A stretch of DNA of 64,000 nt from the NCBI GenBank assembly GCA_947685225.1, contig CANTUV010000053.1, positions 2,589,501 through 2,653,500 on the forward strand. The letters run 5' to 3'. The position numbers and the translations under genes were made by a program. A model generated the notes under the pieces. That model made no database searches. It saw nothing but the letters and a program-made list of their open reading frames with translations, and was not told the origin of the DNA. Positions 24,395-36,308 of this stretch are shown here, piece by piece (position 1 is the stretch's first letter; each line of letters starts with the position of its first letter). This stretch comes from Garcia nutans. Its lineage: Eukaryota > Streptophyta > Magnoliopsida > Malpighiales > Euphorbiaceae.

Positions 24395-26193
24395 TGTGCG
24401 AATTATTGTTTGGATCAATTTTGTATATAATTTTTATGATGTTTTTATTGATTTTAAGTTAATTTTCATGTTAATTTGTGTTTGAGTTTGTTTGAATGGT
24501 TGATCTAGGTTGAGGTGCAATTGATGGAGCATTAACTAAAATTTGATGGAGCCTTGTTGGAGAAAAGCATGTGACACAGCCAAGCTAGACATGGCTTGGC
24601 CTTGTCTCTCATCAAAAATGAAAGAGGTCAAGGACAAGGCAGGACATGGCCAGGACAAATCAAGCTTGGCCGTGTCCCTCAAGCAAAATTGGGTAGAAGC
24701 TGACACTAGCATGAAACACGGCCAAGCCACTAGCTGTGTCTCACCTAAGGAATAAAAGCAAAGAATGAAAAGAAAGAAGTAGAAAGAGACATCCTCACAA
24801 GACACGGCTAGGAGCTTGGCCATGTCACCTCTTTAGAAGAAGGAAAGAAGGGGAGCAACAATGGACACCACCAGCAAGCTTGGCCGTGCCCCAAGAAAAG
24901 TGAGAGACACGGCCAGGAGCTTGGCTGTGTCACCCTTGATCACCTTTGATATGTTTGAATTATTTTGCACGGGGTGTGGACAAGTGGGGGACAAGATGCA
25001 TTATATTTTGAAAAGAAATAATAAAAAGGAGTGAAAGGTAAATGGATTTATGGAAGAAATATTAAACAAAGAAAAAAGTGGGAGACAAGAGGGAGTGGGT
25101 GTCTTAAAATATTGAAAAGAGTGGAAGTGGAGGAGGAAGAAAGGAAGAGACATCTTGGATATCCTAGATGGACATTCTCTACACATATGATCTTCTTCCT
25201 TGGTTCTTGCTTGGGAGAGGAAGACACCATTCTCACCATCTTCATTCACCATTTTCTTCCATAAACAAGAACAAAGACAATTCTTGGGATCAAAGTGAGT
25301 TAGCAAGTTCTTAAGGATTAGGGTTTAAACAGGCCTGATTGAAGAGTTGTAAGCTTAAGAGAGTTATCATTCATCCTTCATGAAGAGAGCCATTGATCCA
25401 AGAGAGCTTGGAAGTTCCTCATCACACATCAAAGAGGGAGCTATGAAAGAGACAAGGAGTCCAACTCTTAGCATCTTCAAAATGGGTTTTTCAAACTCTT
25501 TCTTTTAATCCATTTCTTTATTTTTGTTGTTGTATTAAGACATTAATATTGCAATGAATAATTTTTATTTGGTTTATATTGAAATGAATATTTGTTTAAA
25601 GTTGATGATGAGCTAATTTACTCATGTCTTGGGTTGTAGTAGATTTGATTAAATGACTTGATTTGATGATTCCATTAATATACCTTGTTATTAGTTGATT
25701 ACTTAATATTGAATGACGAATCGAGAGGTGAAGTTTGATATCGAAACTATGCAATTGACTACCCTAAGAATGAATTATAAATATAAGTTCTAGGATTTTA
25801 TTAATTTGCTAATATAAAATAATTAGTTGTTGTTAAGTATTGAATGTGAAAACTAATGAATTAGTAATTGACTAAATAACCTTAAGGAACAAATTAATTT
25901 ACAAGGTTATATTAATGGATAATTTGAGAATTAAACATTTGATTAAATGGACCTACAACCCTAGGCATCATTTCCATAATTGAACTTATCTTGCACAACA
26001 TCACTCGTTTTCACTTTTAAAGTTAATTACAATTCGCCAATCCAACCACACACTTAATTTTATTATTTCATGTTAATCGAATTATTACAAGCAATTTCTT
26101 CCTTATGAGACGACTTTGGAGCAATCACCGTTGCTCAATAGCCTTATATACTTATGAGTGTCACTTTGTAGTAGTATTAATTAGAGCGCAACA
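24395..26193 (+). mobile_element. Athila-like solo LTR candidate, third nesting level
   Basis: The block interrupts homology between the surrounding LTR and its sister copies. It is bounded by TGTGCGAATTATTG and TTAGAGCGCAACA, giving TG...CA ends with a TGTGCG/CGCA inversion. The end region (ATCACCGTTGCTCAATAG, then AGAGCGCAACA) looks like the end of plant Athila LTRs, which usually precede an Asp-tRNA primer site. No such site follows, so it would be a solo LTR. I could not find a convincing target duplication, so the exact borders are uncertain. Confidence 0.5.
24575..24945. repeat. Palindromic CACGGCC / GGCCATGTC block
   Basis: The half-sites GACACGGC...GGCCATGTC and ACACGGCC...GGCCGTGTC recur at least five times in about 370 bases. 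The same motif type occurs in the Tekay-like LTRs at 1634, 15090 and 49018, although this copy sits in the putative Athila-like LTR. Confidence 0.75.
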
Positions 26194-26396
26194 GTTATGA
26201 AAGGTGCTAAGTATGCACTAAAATGTGGAAGTAAGCCACATATTCATTATATGTGATGATGATGTTAAGTATGAGTAGATAATTTGAAAAAGAATATGAA
26301 ATGTGGAAAAATAAGAGAAAAATGGAATATGAGAAATTTATTTGCATGCTTATCTTATATAAAGTCCAGTTTTGGAATATTGTTGTTGGAAATCTA

Positions 26397-26560
26397 TTAC
26401 CCCCACGGATGAGACACGCTGGTATTATAGATATTATTAAGCCCACTGGTGAGATACGCTAGTGTCACAAATATTATTAAGCCCACGAGTGAGACAAGTT
26501 GGTGTCGCAGATATTTATTATGCCTTCGGGCGAGGTACGCTGGTGTCACAGATTATTGAG
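26397..26560. repeat. Degenerate 40-bp repeat, about four copies
   Basis: Units built on GCCCACTGGTGAGATACGCT followed by AGTGTCACAAATATTATTAA repeat with substitutions. The homologous array, reverse complemented, is at 27835-27960 in the host LTR. It is a family feature predating the insertions. Confidence 0.8.
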
Positions 26561-29500
26561 ATAGCCCAAGACAATATATCTAGAACTAGACAGTTATATA
26601 AGGATTTTTGGGCCCAATGTGTGTGTTTGTGATATGTTTATATGTATGATAAATTGTATGGTGAATAGATGAATGGTATAAAAATGTATAACTAATAATG
26701 TAAGTAGATGAAATATGTAATAAGGAAGAGGTAAACAAGTGATATGCTATGCTAATAGTATGATAAGTGATGAGATATGTTTATAAGGATTAATTTGAAA
26801 AGAATAATGAAAGAGATATACATATGTATATATATGAGGAATAGAATACGAAGTAAGAATGTGTGTATATAATATTTATTATTTATAGATATGTACCACT
26901 AAGTTGTAAAGCTTAGCGCAGTTGTATGAATCACGTAGATGAAAATTGTTGATTAGAGGGATCCTGATAGTGGATGATATTTGGAGATCAGAGAGCCACA
27001 AGACCAATGGTGTTGACTACATTCATATGTCTACTTATGCTATGTATTATACATTTTGGTTTTTTCGTTGTATGTATTAGGCACATTATATAAAGTTTAT
27101 ATAAGAAACTCTTTTGAAAGGGGTTGTGAATATTAAATGTACTTATTGAATATGTAAATTTATAAAATAATGAGTTTTGAGTGATTTATTTGAGATAATT
27201 GAAGATTTGTTGGCATGTGAATAAATATGGATTTTAGAAGTGAAAAGTTTTCATGTAGGTTGTGTTTATTGAGCTTTGGATTTTATTGTAATTATAGATA
27301 AAACTTTGGCGAATTTTTCCTAGAGAATTTTCTTATAAAGTTTTCCGATAATACTTAAAACAATTGCTAATAATACAAAAACTTAATTTTTTAAAAGTGT
27401 AATTATGTAGATAAATGAAAGTATGAAGTTTTCACATACAATTCTTGTGACACTCTTATATTCTATATATGTACTTTACATATATTGAATATATATATTA
27501 TACGTATATAGGGTATAAGGGTGTTACAACACTCATTACATATTCTTTGTCTCACAACGACATTTAATTTTATTTCCACATTATAACTATTAAACATATT
27601 ACACCTTCATTGTCTTATACTTTGTTTAATACCATTACTCTATAATATTCACTTAACACCCATTTATACATTATATACTATATCACATAGCCAATCATAC
27701 TATCATTACAGTATAACATTCATTTATATAATTTCATGTTGTATAATTCATCATGTACATATAATATTCCATTAAAATCAATTTGGCCTATCGCGACACT
27801 AGGGATCTAAGTGCCATATCATACCGCCTATAAGCGCGTGCCCCATTGACACCAGTGTGTCTAGCCCCAAAAGCATAATAATAACAATGACACCAGTGTG
27901 TCTAGCCTGAAGGCACAATAATAACAATGATACCAGCATGTCTAGCCCAAAGGCAATGGCATGCCATATCGACAGTACGAACATCAACTCTTTGGAACAA
28001 GTAATCATATAAGGCCAACACACAACACATATCACATTTTCATATTTTAATTTCATTTCCTCTTTCTCATCACTATTATCCATGTCTTTTCCACCAGTTC
28101 CACTCTTTCCATATTTCCATATATTTTCCACATATTTCTAGTGATCACCTCACTCATGATCACATCAGATACCACATTTTCACATTGGTCATTTATTTTA
28201 TTAATTTCCCACATGGTCCATCATTTCACGATCACCGCCACATTTTCACTTTTCACATTTAACATTTTCCATAATCATTTCCAATTACATCAAGAGCGAG
28301 TTTAAATTTTAAAGGACTCCCTTTTTTTGAGATCACATTACACAATATAAATCAATTACATTATACACAATATCTCAACTCCATGTTTTCACATCGCATA
28401 GCATAACACATTATCACTTAATCAAAAACCCATGCATAATTCACACACTTATGTATTTTACATAAAACATGATTAAACTCATTTTTCAATGGTTAAAACA
28501 ACATTCACATCACACACATATTTATACTCAATATCACTTTTAAGGAACATGAAATCCCTCAAAGTGTACCAAATTAAACAATGGTAAATATGTAAATTCA
28601 ATTTATAAATTACTAAAGTATGCACTAACCTCTTAAAGTTCCAAAGTCCACTCCAAATCCCTCTCCAATCTCTTCTTCCACAAAAACCCTAACCTTCCTC
28701 AATTAGGAAATTTTGATTCTTTCACTCCTAAACCAAATAATAAATTGAAATATATCATTAAAGTCATGTTTATACTCATTATACTAAAAACAATCACTAA
28801 TTACACAAATCTAATCAAACACCCATCAAAACCATAATTTTTCCCTTACTACTTGATCCAAACTTCAACTAACCATAATAATTTCTATCATCAATTCATA
28901 AAATCATTACATACACATTAATATAATATCAAAACAATGCATTTAAACAATTAATAGAACCTCCATCAAAAATCCAAAATGTGATGTTCAACCATAAAAC
29001 TGTAACTTCACCAATCATCCTCTCTTTAACCAATTTTACTACTAAATCATTATATGTCCATCATATTAGCTTCATATCCATCCATTTAAACAATTTAAAT
29101 CATTTTCTCTCTCTACCCAAATTATACATAATCTTAGAATTTGAAGAAAACTTAAGCTTAAAGGTTAAAGACTTACTTGTTTCTTGTTCTTTCTTCAAAA
29201 TCATCTTGATTCCCTTGAAATTCCTATGAAATTTGAGCTATGAAATGAAGCAAAACCACTTCCCTTGCTAATGGAGAATTCAGCAAAGGTGGAAGAGGAA
29301 GAAGAAGAAGATTTGTTTTTAATTTTTAACTTTTCTCTTCTTTCTTTCCAACCACACATATTTATATAATAATTTATTTATTTATTATTATTAATTACAT
29401 ATTAGATATTTATCTTTTTCCATCCATAATTCTTTGATTTTTTGTCTTTTAGTGATATGTATACTTTATGCATATCTTGCATATACATTAAGTATACACA

Positions 29501-29586
29501 ATTCATATTCCTCTTCCACCACTCTAATTATCTTTCGTTTTAATTGTTTTATTATATTTAAAAAAAATTTCAGATGTCACATTCTT

Positions 29587-29854
29587 TCTTTTGGGACCGC
29601 TGTGATCATGTTTCCATTTTGGTGATCAAGAACTATGCCCTTTGATTGCAGAGCTTGGTACTATCATAAGCTTGTCTTTCCCACCAACTACTATGCTAGT
29701 TCTTCCTCCATTGGTAACTCCTTTCCCTAATACTGCTTTAACATCTAATCTGTCACCGCCAATCAACTAAGGGGGTTATTGAACCTCGACATTTTATGAA
29801 TTTAGAGAAGTTGCTATAACTTTGTGATGCTCCTAATAAACAAGGTTGGGCTTC
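29587..29854 (+). pseudogene. DUF7745-like gene, part 2
   Basis: This continues the gene from 21338 once the solo LTR is removed. It reads FWDRCDHVSI and, after a one-base frame change near 29630, GDQELCPLIAELGTIISLSF, which fits the conserved F-G-D-x-E-L segment of the DUF7745-like family. Stops at 29766-29768 and near 29825-29840 show decay. It ends at the insertion point of the CRM-like element at 29855. Confidence 0.55.
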
Positions 29855-30816
29855 TGATAGGAAATCATCATCTTAGTACCCATATACCCCAATAACTATT
29901 AAGTTATGATACATATGGAATGCAAGAAAACACCCACCAGTCAAGATGATTCCAAAACCCAAGGACATCCTCAAGTGAAGTTAGGGAAAAACTAGTTCCA
30001 ATTGTTATCATTTACCAATGAAACTAGTACTTGAATTCAACCCATAACGCCACAAACCAGATATGATATGATAAGTTAAGTATTAAACATAAGATTTTTT
30101 TGGTTAGAGAATGCCACAAAACAAATTAGTTTGATAAGTTCAAAGTCCATGAAAGAACTTAAGCAAAAACATTCATAAAGAGCAAATTCAAATTATCATT
30201 CATCAATCATCTTCTTACAAATTAGTTTGGCTTTGATATTTATAGCCAAAGTGAGGTAGAAGAAACCTAAATGGCTGTTATTATAGCTCTTCCATGTTCT
30301 TCCCTTTAATCCCCACTAACTCTCATTGAAAAGAGTTTTTATACATTAAAAGTATTCATTTTGTAACTCCCAAATGACAACTAATCAAAAACTCAAACTT
30401 TAACAAGAATAAAATCCTAACTCTGATATGTTGATTTCACAAAGAAAATAAAATAAACCCAAATTAATAAATAACATAAAATGACAGCCCAAAATCCATA
30501 CTCACTTAATCAAGGCTGAATGGCCATTTATTCTTCAATGGGCTGGATTGATTCAGACAATGTGGGTTAGACTATTGTCTTCATATTTGAACACACTTGG
30601 ATCATGCTTACAATCTTTGACTTTTGTTCCTCCCATAATAAGTTAGCTGCATCACATTGAGCTTATTTCTTCCAAATGTCTTCAATTAAGTAAGTTAATG
30701 TTTCCATCATCTTTTTGGCTCTAACTCTTGTTATTGGGCCTCCATGAATGGCTAAAGGGTCTTTCATTGCATTTTCATCATTAGCTGAATGGACTCGAGC
30801 TTGTTGGTCCTCATCA
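29855..30816 (-). repeat. CRM-like 3' LTR
   Basis: This 962-base LTR is the 3' LTR because the element lies on the minus strand. It differs from the other LTR at a few per cent of positions and lacks a duplication of about 47 bases present there near 46610-46660. The stop codon of the pol tail (30663) lies inside it. Confidence 0.9.
30237..30244 (-). promoter_or_regulatory. LTR TATA box (CRM-like element)
   Basis: GGCTATAAATATC on the minus strand is the likely promoter core of the LTR. The other LTR has the same motif near 46465-46475. Confidence 0.6.
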
Positions 30817-30884
30817 TTCCCCCTTTCCTCAGAAGCATTCATCCTCAAATCTGCTCCTCCATCACCTACATCAAACAAAGACAA
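30663..30884 (-). CDS. CRM-like pol C-terminal tail reading into the LTR
   Basis: This 73-residue frame carries MSLFDVGDGGADLR, then GNDEDQQARV, then GGPITRVRAKKMMETLTYL and stops at 30663. The polypurine tract and the first 154 bases of the LTR are inside the frame: the tract encodes SEERG and the LTR start encodes NDEDQQ. A C-terminal integrase tail encoded partly in the 3' LTR is described for group A plant centromeric retrotransposons, where a basic G-P-x-T-R-x-R-A-K motif forms the putative centromere-targeting region. It is out of frame with the integrase above by a one-base change near 30900. Targeting is inference from the family. Confidence 0.65.
   Translation of the reverse strand: MSLFDVGDGGADLRMNASEERGNDEDQQARVHSANDENAMKDPLAIHGGPITRVRAKKMMETLTYLIEDIWKK
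30817..30830 (-). other. Polypurine tract of the CRM-like element
   Basis: On the minus strand GAGGAAAGGGGGAA directly precedes the LTR start TGATGAGG. It primes plus-strand DNA synthesis in this family and lies within the pol reading frame. Confidence 0.85.
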
Positions 30885-32100
30885 ATCTGAAACATTAAAG
30901 GTAGCCTTACATTGCCATACTCACTAGGCAATTGTAACTTGTACGCATTGTCATTGATTCTTTGTAGGACTTGAAATGGTCCATCTCCTCTCAGCATCAA
31001 CTTAGACTTCCTTTGATTTGGAAATCTTTCCTTCCTTAAGTGTACCCAAACCCAATCACTTGGTTCAAATATGACTTTCTTTCTTCCCTTATTGTGTTGC
31101 TTTTCATATTGTTGAGTTTTTTTCTCTATTTGAGCACGCACCCTCTCATGTAAGCATTTAACAAATTCAGCCTCTTTCTTTCCTTCCAAATTAGCTTTTT
31201 CAATGGGTAATGGCAGTAAATCCATAGATGTTAATGGATTGAAACCATATACAACCTCAAAAGGTGAAAATTTTGTTGTAGCATGAATACTCCTATTGTA
31301 GACAAACTCAACATGTGGAAAACATTCTTCCTAATTCTTCAGATTTCTTTGAATTATTGCCCTCAATAGTTATGAAAGAGTTCTATTGACCACCTCCATT
31401 TTCCCATCCATTTGTGGATGACACATTGTTGAGAGTAGAAGCTTTGTTCCCAACTTGATCCAAAGTGACTTCCAAAAGTGGCCAAGGAACTTGATATCTC
31501 TATCACTAACAATTGTCCTTGGAACTCTATGCAATCTCATAATTTCTTTGAAGAACAACTCTGCAACATGAGTTGCATCATCTGTCTTATGGCATGGAAT
31601 GAAATGTGCCATTTTGCTAAACCTATCAACAATAGAAAAAATAGAATCTTTCCCTCCCCTTAGCCTAGGTAATCCTGAAACAAAGTCCATGGAAATGTCT
31701 ACCCAATGTTCAATAGGTATGGGAAGTGGTGTATACAACCCATGAGGCATCAATTTGGATTTAGCTTGTTTACAAGTAATGCATCTCTCACAAATTCTCT
31801 CAACATCTCTTTTCATTTGTGGCTAAAAGAAATGATCACTTAAAACATCTAAAGTTTTTCTCACACCAAAATGCCCCATCAAACCCCCACCATGTGCCTC
31901 CCTCACAAGCAACTCTCTCAAAGAAGATTGAGGCACACATAGCTTATTTTCTTTGAAAAGAAAACCATCCAGCCTATAAAACTTGGCAAAACACCCTTTC
32001 TCACACGCCTCATAAACATTAGCAAAATCAAGGTCTGAATTATATAAATCCTTAATTAACTTAAAACCTAATAATTTTGCATCAAGTGTAGAAATTAGAG
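30885..32100 (-). pseudogene. CRM-like integrase, broken
   Basis: Integrase inserts the retrotransposon DNA copy. The core (31816-31370) shows CERCITCKQAKSKL (end of the zinc-binding part), DISMDFVSGLPRLRGG with the first catalytic Asp, SDRDIKFLGHFW with the second, and KMEVVNRTL with the Glu. The C-terminal part (31225-30866) has ERFPNQRKSKLMLRGDGPF, the GPF-type module, and ends LQLPSEYGNV. Stops near 31820 and 31370 and frame changes near 31230 and 30900 break it. It continues from the RNase H block and into the tail frame at 30884-30663. Confidence 0.85.
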
Positions 32101-32110
32101 CATACCTCCT

Positions 32111-32512
32111 TTATAAAGCATCGACAACCACATTTTCCTTACCTTGCTTGTACTTGATGACATAGGGAAATGATTCAATGAACTTCACCCATTTAGCATG
32201 TCTTTGACTGAGCTTTCCTTGTCCTTTGAGATATTTCAAGGACTCATGATCAGTGTGGATTATGAATTCCTTATACCATAAGCAGTGCTGCCAATTTTCT
32301 AACACTCTCACCAATGCGTAGAACTCCTTATCATAAGTTGGGTAGTTTAGAGTTGCTCCACTTAGCTTCTCACTAAAGAACTCTATTGGTCTTCCTTCTT
32401 GCATCAAGACTCCACCACTATCTATTCCACTTGCATCACACTCAACCTCAAAAGTTTTAGAAAAGTTAGGCAATGCAAGTAAAGGTGTTGAACTGAGTTT
32501 GTCTTTTAGCAA
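32111..32512 (-). pseudogene. CRM-like RNase H domain
   Basis: RNase H degrades the RNA strand during reverse transcription. The frame reads FEVECDASGIDSGGVLMQEG with the first catalytic Asp, NYPTYDKEFYALVRVLENWQ with the Glu, and IIHTDHESLKYLKGQ with a further Asp. It ends in KQGKENVVVDAL, the usual border to the integrase. A stop separates it from the reverse transcriptase at about 32535. Confidence 0.88.
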
Positions 32513-32539
32513 GTTAAAAGCATCATCTTGTTCTTTTCC

Positions 32540-33722
32540 CTACTTGAAACCTACATTCTTTTTAATGCATTCAGTTAAAGGTGAAGGAATTGTAGAAAAA
32601 TCCCTAATGAATCTCCTATAAAAGCTAGCAAGACCATGAAAACTCCTAACATCATGCACACTAGTAGGTTTTGGCCAATCTCTAATAACTTTTACTTTTT
32701 CTTTATCAACATGAATTCCTTTGTCATTAACAATATATCCAAGAAAAGTAATTTCATTAGTGGAAAAGTGCATTTCTTAAGATTAGCATATAACTTTTCT
32801 TGCCTTAAAAAATCAAAAACAGCTTTTAAATGTGTTACATGCTCATCTAAAGATTTGTTATACACAAGAATATCATCAAAATAAACCACCACAAACTTTC
32901 CAATGAAAGCACGCAAAACATGATTCATTAATCGCATAAAAGTACTTGGTGCATTAGTTAAGCCAGAGGGCATTACTAGCCATTCATACAAACCATGTTT
33001 AGTTTTGAAAGCAGTTTCCCATTCATCACCTTCAAGCATTCTAATTTAATGATATCCAGATTTTAAATCAATTTTAGAAAAAACACAAGAACCATGCAAT
33101 TCATCCAACATATCATCTAGCTTAGGAATATGATGTCTATACTTCACCGTTATTTTGTTGATGGCTCCGCAATCAACACACATCCTCTATGAACCTCCTT
33201 TTTAGGCACTAATAATACAGGAACCACACATGGACTTATGCTTTCACGCAAATACCCCTTCTCTATAAGTTCACTCACTTGCCTTTGGATTTCCTTGGTC
33301 TCCTTAGGGTTGCATCTATAAGCTGGCCTATTTGGTATGCTTACACCGGGAATGAAATCAATTCGATGTTTAATTCTTCGAATTGGTGGCAAACCCTTAG
33401 GCACATCTTCAGGAAAGAGATCTTCATGTTCCCGTAATAAATCAATAATAACACTAGGCAAACTCTTGTCAAGCTCGTTAGATATAATCAATTCATCCTT
33501 GTACATAAGTACAAGTATAAGCTGCCTCATGGTTAGTGTTTTTCTCACATCAGTCATTTTTGCATAAAAACTCATTTTTCTTTCATTCATTCCTCCCTTA
33601 TTTTCTCTCCCCTTGTGTTTCCCATTGCTTTCATTCTTACCACTCATCTCACCTTTTTCTTTTTTTCTCTCTTTCTTGCTCCCTCCCCAAAGTTTCAGCC
33701 AATGAAAATTCAAGTTCATCAT
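32540..33722 (-). pseudogene. CRM-like reverse transcriptase, broken
   Basis: The enzyme copies the element RNA into DNA. The first block (33722-33184) includes the linker after the protease, GLPPIRRIKHRIDF and YLRESISPCVVPVLLVPKKE, the start of the fingers region. About 150 bases after it are out of frame and partly decayed. The second block (33039-32692) has GLYEWLVMPSGLTNAPSTF and VVVYFDDILVYNK with the catalytic YFDD near 32885. The third (32773-32540) has SFHGLASFYRRFIRDFSTI, the connection region. Frame changes near 33184 and 32770 disable it. Confidence 0.88.
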
Positions 33723-33780
33723 ATTGTTCTTTTATTCTCATTTGGTCATTAAAAATGGTCTTTAGAGACAATGGTCCAAG

Positions 33781-34158
33781 TTAGTATTTCTGTCTAATAA
33801 TGATTAAAGAATATCTGTTCTTAAACCCATCATGTATGACCCTTTGATCATATTGCCATGGTCTCCCCAACAACATGTGACCAGCATACATAGGAACCAC
33901 ATCACACAACACCTCATCTTTATATCTACCAATAGAGAAAGAAACCAATACTTGCTTATTCACCTTCACAACACCACTATCATTCAACCATTGTAACTTG
34001 TACGGTTTTGGATGTTTAGTAGTAGGTAATTTCAGTTTTTCCACAAGCAAAGTACTAGCCACGTTTGTACAACTACCACTATCCACAATGAGTATGAAAC
34101 AATGAGTATGAAATAGATTTTCACGCTGTTCACCATGTTTATCATGTTTACTTTGCAA
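33781..34158 (-). pseudogene. CRM-like aspartic protease
   Basis: The frame contains LIVDSGSCTNVASTLLVEKL, with the D-S-G active-site triad of retrotransposon proteases. It ends with MYAGHMLLGRPWQYDQRV, the second conserved protease segment (hydrophobic-L-G-R). It processes Gag-Pol in this family. It is separated from gag and from reverse transcriptase by stops. Confidence 0.82.
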
Positions 34159-34178
34159 ACTAAGTGTGCATTGTACAA

Positions 34179-35348
34179 CTTACACATCTCCCTTAGCAAA
34201 CTTAACATCACTAGCATCTTCTAAAGATGGCATTTCATCATCTTCCTCTCTCTCATTTTCAGACTCAATATCCCATCCCTCATGATCATTACCCTTTTAT
34301 TGGGACATTCACGTGTCATGTGACCATGTCCTAGGCACTTAAAACACTTAATTCCTCTAGTTTGATTAGTTTGATTCTCACCTCTACCCTTGCTGCCTAT
34401 TTCATTTTTGTTTTTATTTTCATTAATTTTAGGCTTAACAATAGGTTTATCCTCCTTTTTACTCCAATTTAGTTTCCAAGAAGAAGAAGAGGAAGTCAAA
34501 TAAGGTTTAGAATCATACTTACTTGTACCCTTGTGTTTCAATTGTCTTTCAATTTTCATGGCCACATTCACCATGTCTTCAATCTCCACATAGTGTTGCA
34601 ACTCCACAAGATCAATAACATTCTTATTCAAGCCATTCAAGAACCTTGCCATGGTGGCCTAACGATCCTCATCCACATTAGCCCTTATCATGGCTATCTC
34701 CATTTCTTTGTGATATTCCTCCACACTCATGGAACCTTGTGTTAGGGTTTGTAAACGCTGGTGCAAGTCCCTATAATAGTGGCTAGGGATAAATTTCTTT
34801 CTCATGATGTGTTTCATCTCAAACCATGTGTCAACGGACCTTTCACCATTTCAACACCTGTCTTTACACAATTGATCCCACCAAACAATAGCATGATCAC
34901 AAAATTCAACAGCGGCTAATTTTACCTTTTTCTCTTTAGAGTAGTTGTGACACTCAAAGATCATCTCCACCTTTCTTTCTCACTCCAAATAAGCATTTGG
35001 GTCATTCTTTCCTTGGAAAGAAGGAATCTTCATTTTGATGCTGCCTATATTTCGATTAATGCCGTCAAACCTTGCTCTCCTATTTTGCCTTCTAGGATAA
35101 GCATCCCCTCCAATAGTGGTTGCTTGATCATCCTCTGTGTCAATTCCTCCATCATATTCATCATTGGCAAAGGCTGGTTGCCTTCTATGCCTTGGCCCAC
35201 CTTACAATGTGGTAATTGCATCATCATGTTTTTCTAAATGATCTCTTACATCTCCAATCATTTTGAACATACGTTCAAATTGGTGTTGCATTGCTTGAAT
35301 TATTTGATCATTTGAGGAAGAACTCATGTCTTTATCTTTGTTAGACAT
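34179..35348 (-). pseudogene. CRM-like gag, broken
   Basis: Gag forms the intracellular virus-like particle. An ATG at 35348 opens MSNKDKDMSSSSNDQIIQAM, followed by a helical stretch, then a stop near 35203. The capsid-like region is recognisable through several frames (35200-34660). The last block (34652-34221) includes MARFLNGLNKNVIDLVELQH and ends with the zinc knuckle CFKCLGHGHMTREC (C-x2-C-x4-H-x4-C, near 34345-34290), which binds RNA. The start is chosen because it is the first ATG after the primer site, about 650 bases downstream. Confidence 0.82.
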
Positions 35349-35996
35349 GTTTAAAACCTGAAAGAAGAAAATTTAAAATAGCCTCACAAGATACTCCCTC
35401 ATGTGTTTCACTCAAAGATTTGATTCACACCACTCGTGTTTCACATAAAAATTTGGCTTTTCTCGATACTTGTCTTACCACTCTTGCCTTTTACCTCTCT
35501 TGCTTTTGCTTTGGGTTCATAAATGAACTAATCACCTAAACAAACTAAATTAGATTATGGCAATTCAATGGATTGAAAAGGGCTGGTCTAGAACAAGATT
35601 TTAGGTAAGGCCAAATTTAAAGTAGCTAAACACAAGGAAACAAATCTAAGTGCTGAAATTTAGGTCCCTTAGCCTCAAACAATTCTGAAACTTTAAGAAC
35701 TAGAATTCCACACTTTTGCAATTTTGATTTTTTTTAATTTTTTATTTCTTTCTTTTTTTTTATGATATTAACAAAAGTGCAGAAATTTTAAGATTAACAC
35801 AAGAAAGTAACAATAAGAGAAGGAACAACAAAACTTGTTGTGTCAACACAAAGAGGTATGAACTTAAATCAAAGAATACTTAATAGGTTAGAATTAAAAT
35901 AAGAAGATTCAGCACAAATCAAGAAAAAATAAGATGAAGATGTTAAACTTGAACAAAAAATAAATAAATACAAAGATAAGCAAACCTCAACTTGAG
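35349..35996 (-). other. CRM-like leader between primer site and gag
   Basis: About 650 bases of AT-rich untranslated leader with no convincing frame lie here. Confidence 0.6.
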
Positions 35997-36012
35997 CCTG
36001 GCTCTGATACCA
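35997..36012 (-). other. Primer binding site, initiator tRNA-Met type (CRM-like)
   Basis: On the minus strand TGGTATCAGAGCCAGG begins two bases after the LTR end at 36015. It is a full match to the usual initiator-Met site. Confidence 0.9.
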
Positions 36013-36014
36013 AA

Positions 36015-36308
36015 TGATAGGAAATCATTATCTTAGCAACCATATACCACAATAAATATTACGTTATGATACATATGGAATGCAAGAAAACACCCTCCAG
36101 TCAAGATGATTCCAAAACCCAAGGACTTCCTCAATTGAAGTTAGGGAAAAACTAGTTACAATTGTTATTGTTTACCAATGAAACTAGTACTTGAATTCAA
36201 CCCACAACTCCATAAAATAGATATGATCTGATAAGTTATGAATTAAACACAAGATTTTTTTTTTGTTAGAGAATGCCACAAACCAAATTAGTTTGATAAG
36301 TTCAAAGT
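36015..36308 (-). repeat. CRM-like 5' LTR, part adjoining the primer site
   Basis: This is the 3' portion of the 5' LTR, matching 29855-30150. It is cut at 36308 by the Athila element, whose target duplication AAAGT (36304-36308) belongs to this LTR. The rest is at 46373-47087. Confidence 0.88.

Larger units (their letters stand above)
22059..27528 (+). mobile_element. Tekay-like solo LTR nested in the LTR at 21339-29581
   Basis: It starts TGTCATATCCATGATTTTGG at 22059 and ends GGTATAAGGGTGTTACA at 27528. Exact ACACT duplications flank it (22054-22058 and 27529-27533). About 1.8 kb in the middle (24395-26193) is a further insertion, leaving about 3.67 kb of LTR. A degenerate 40-bp repeat of the type GATGAGACACGCTGGTATTA lies at 26397-26560, and GTACCACTAAG...GCTTAGCGCAG near 26893-26920 is the family motif. 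Several long minus-strand frames around 23700-24370 are low-complexity artefacts. Confidence 0.9.
21339..29581 (-). mobile_element. Tekay-like solo LTR with two further nested LTRs
   Basis: On the minus strand it starts TGTGACATCTGAAATTT at 29581 and ends GGTATTACA at 21339. Exact target duplications TTCTT flank it (21334-21338 and 29582-29586). Without the insert at 22059-27528 it is about 2.77 kb. Homology to 12637-17706 is clear in the AGCTTAGTG/CGCTAAGCT block near 21950-21975 and in the repeat near 27835-27960. It interrupts the DUF7745-like gene. Confidence 0.88.

Noticed and set aside
27799..28131. 110-residue minus-strand frame
   Set aside because: It lies over a degenerate tandem repeat inside an LTR; repetitive residues follow the repeat.
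33337..33784. Plus-strand frames over the CRM-like element
   Set aside because: Shadows of the minus-strand pol.
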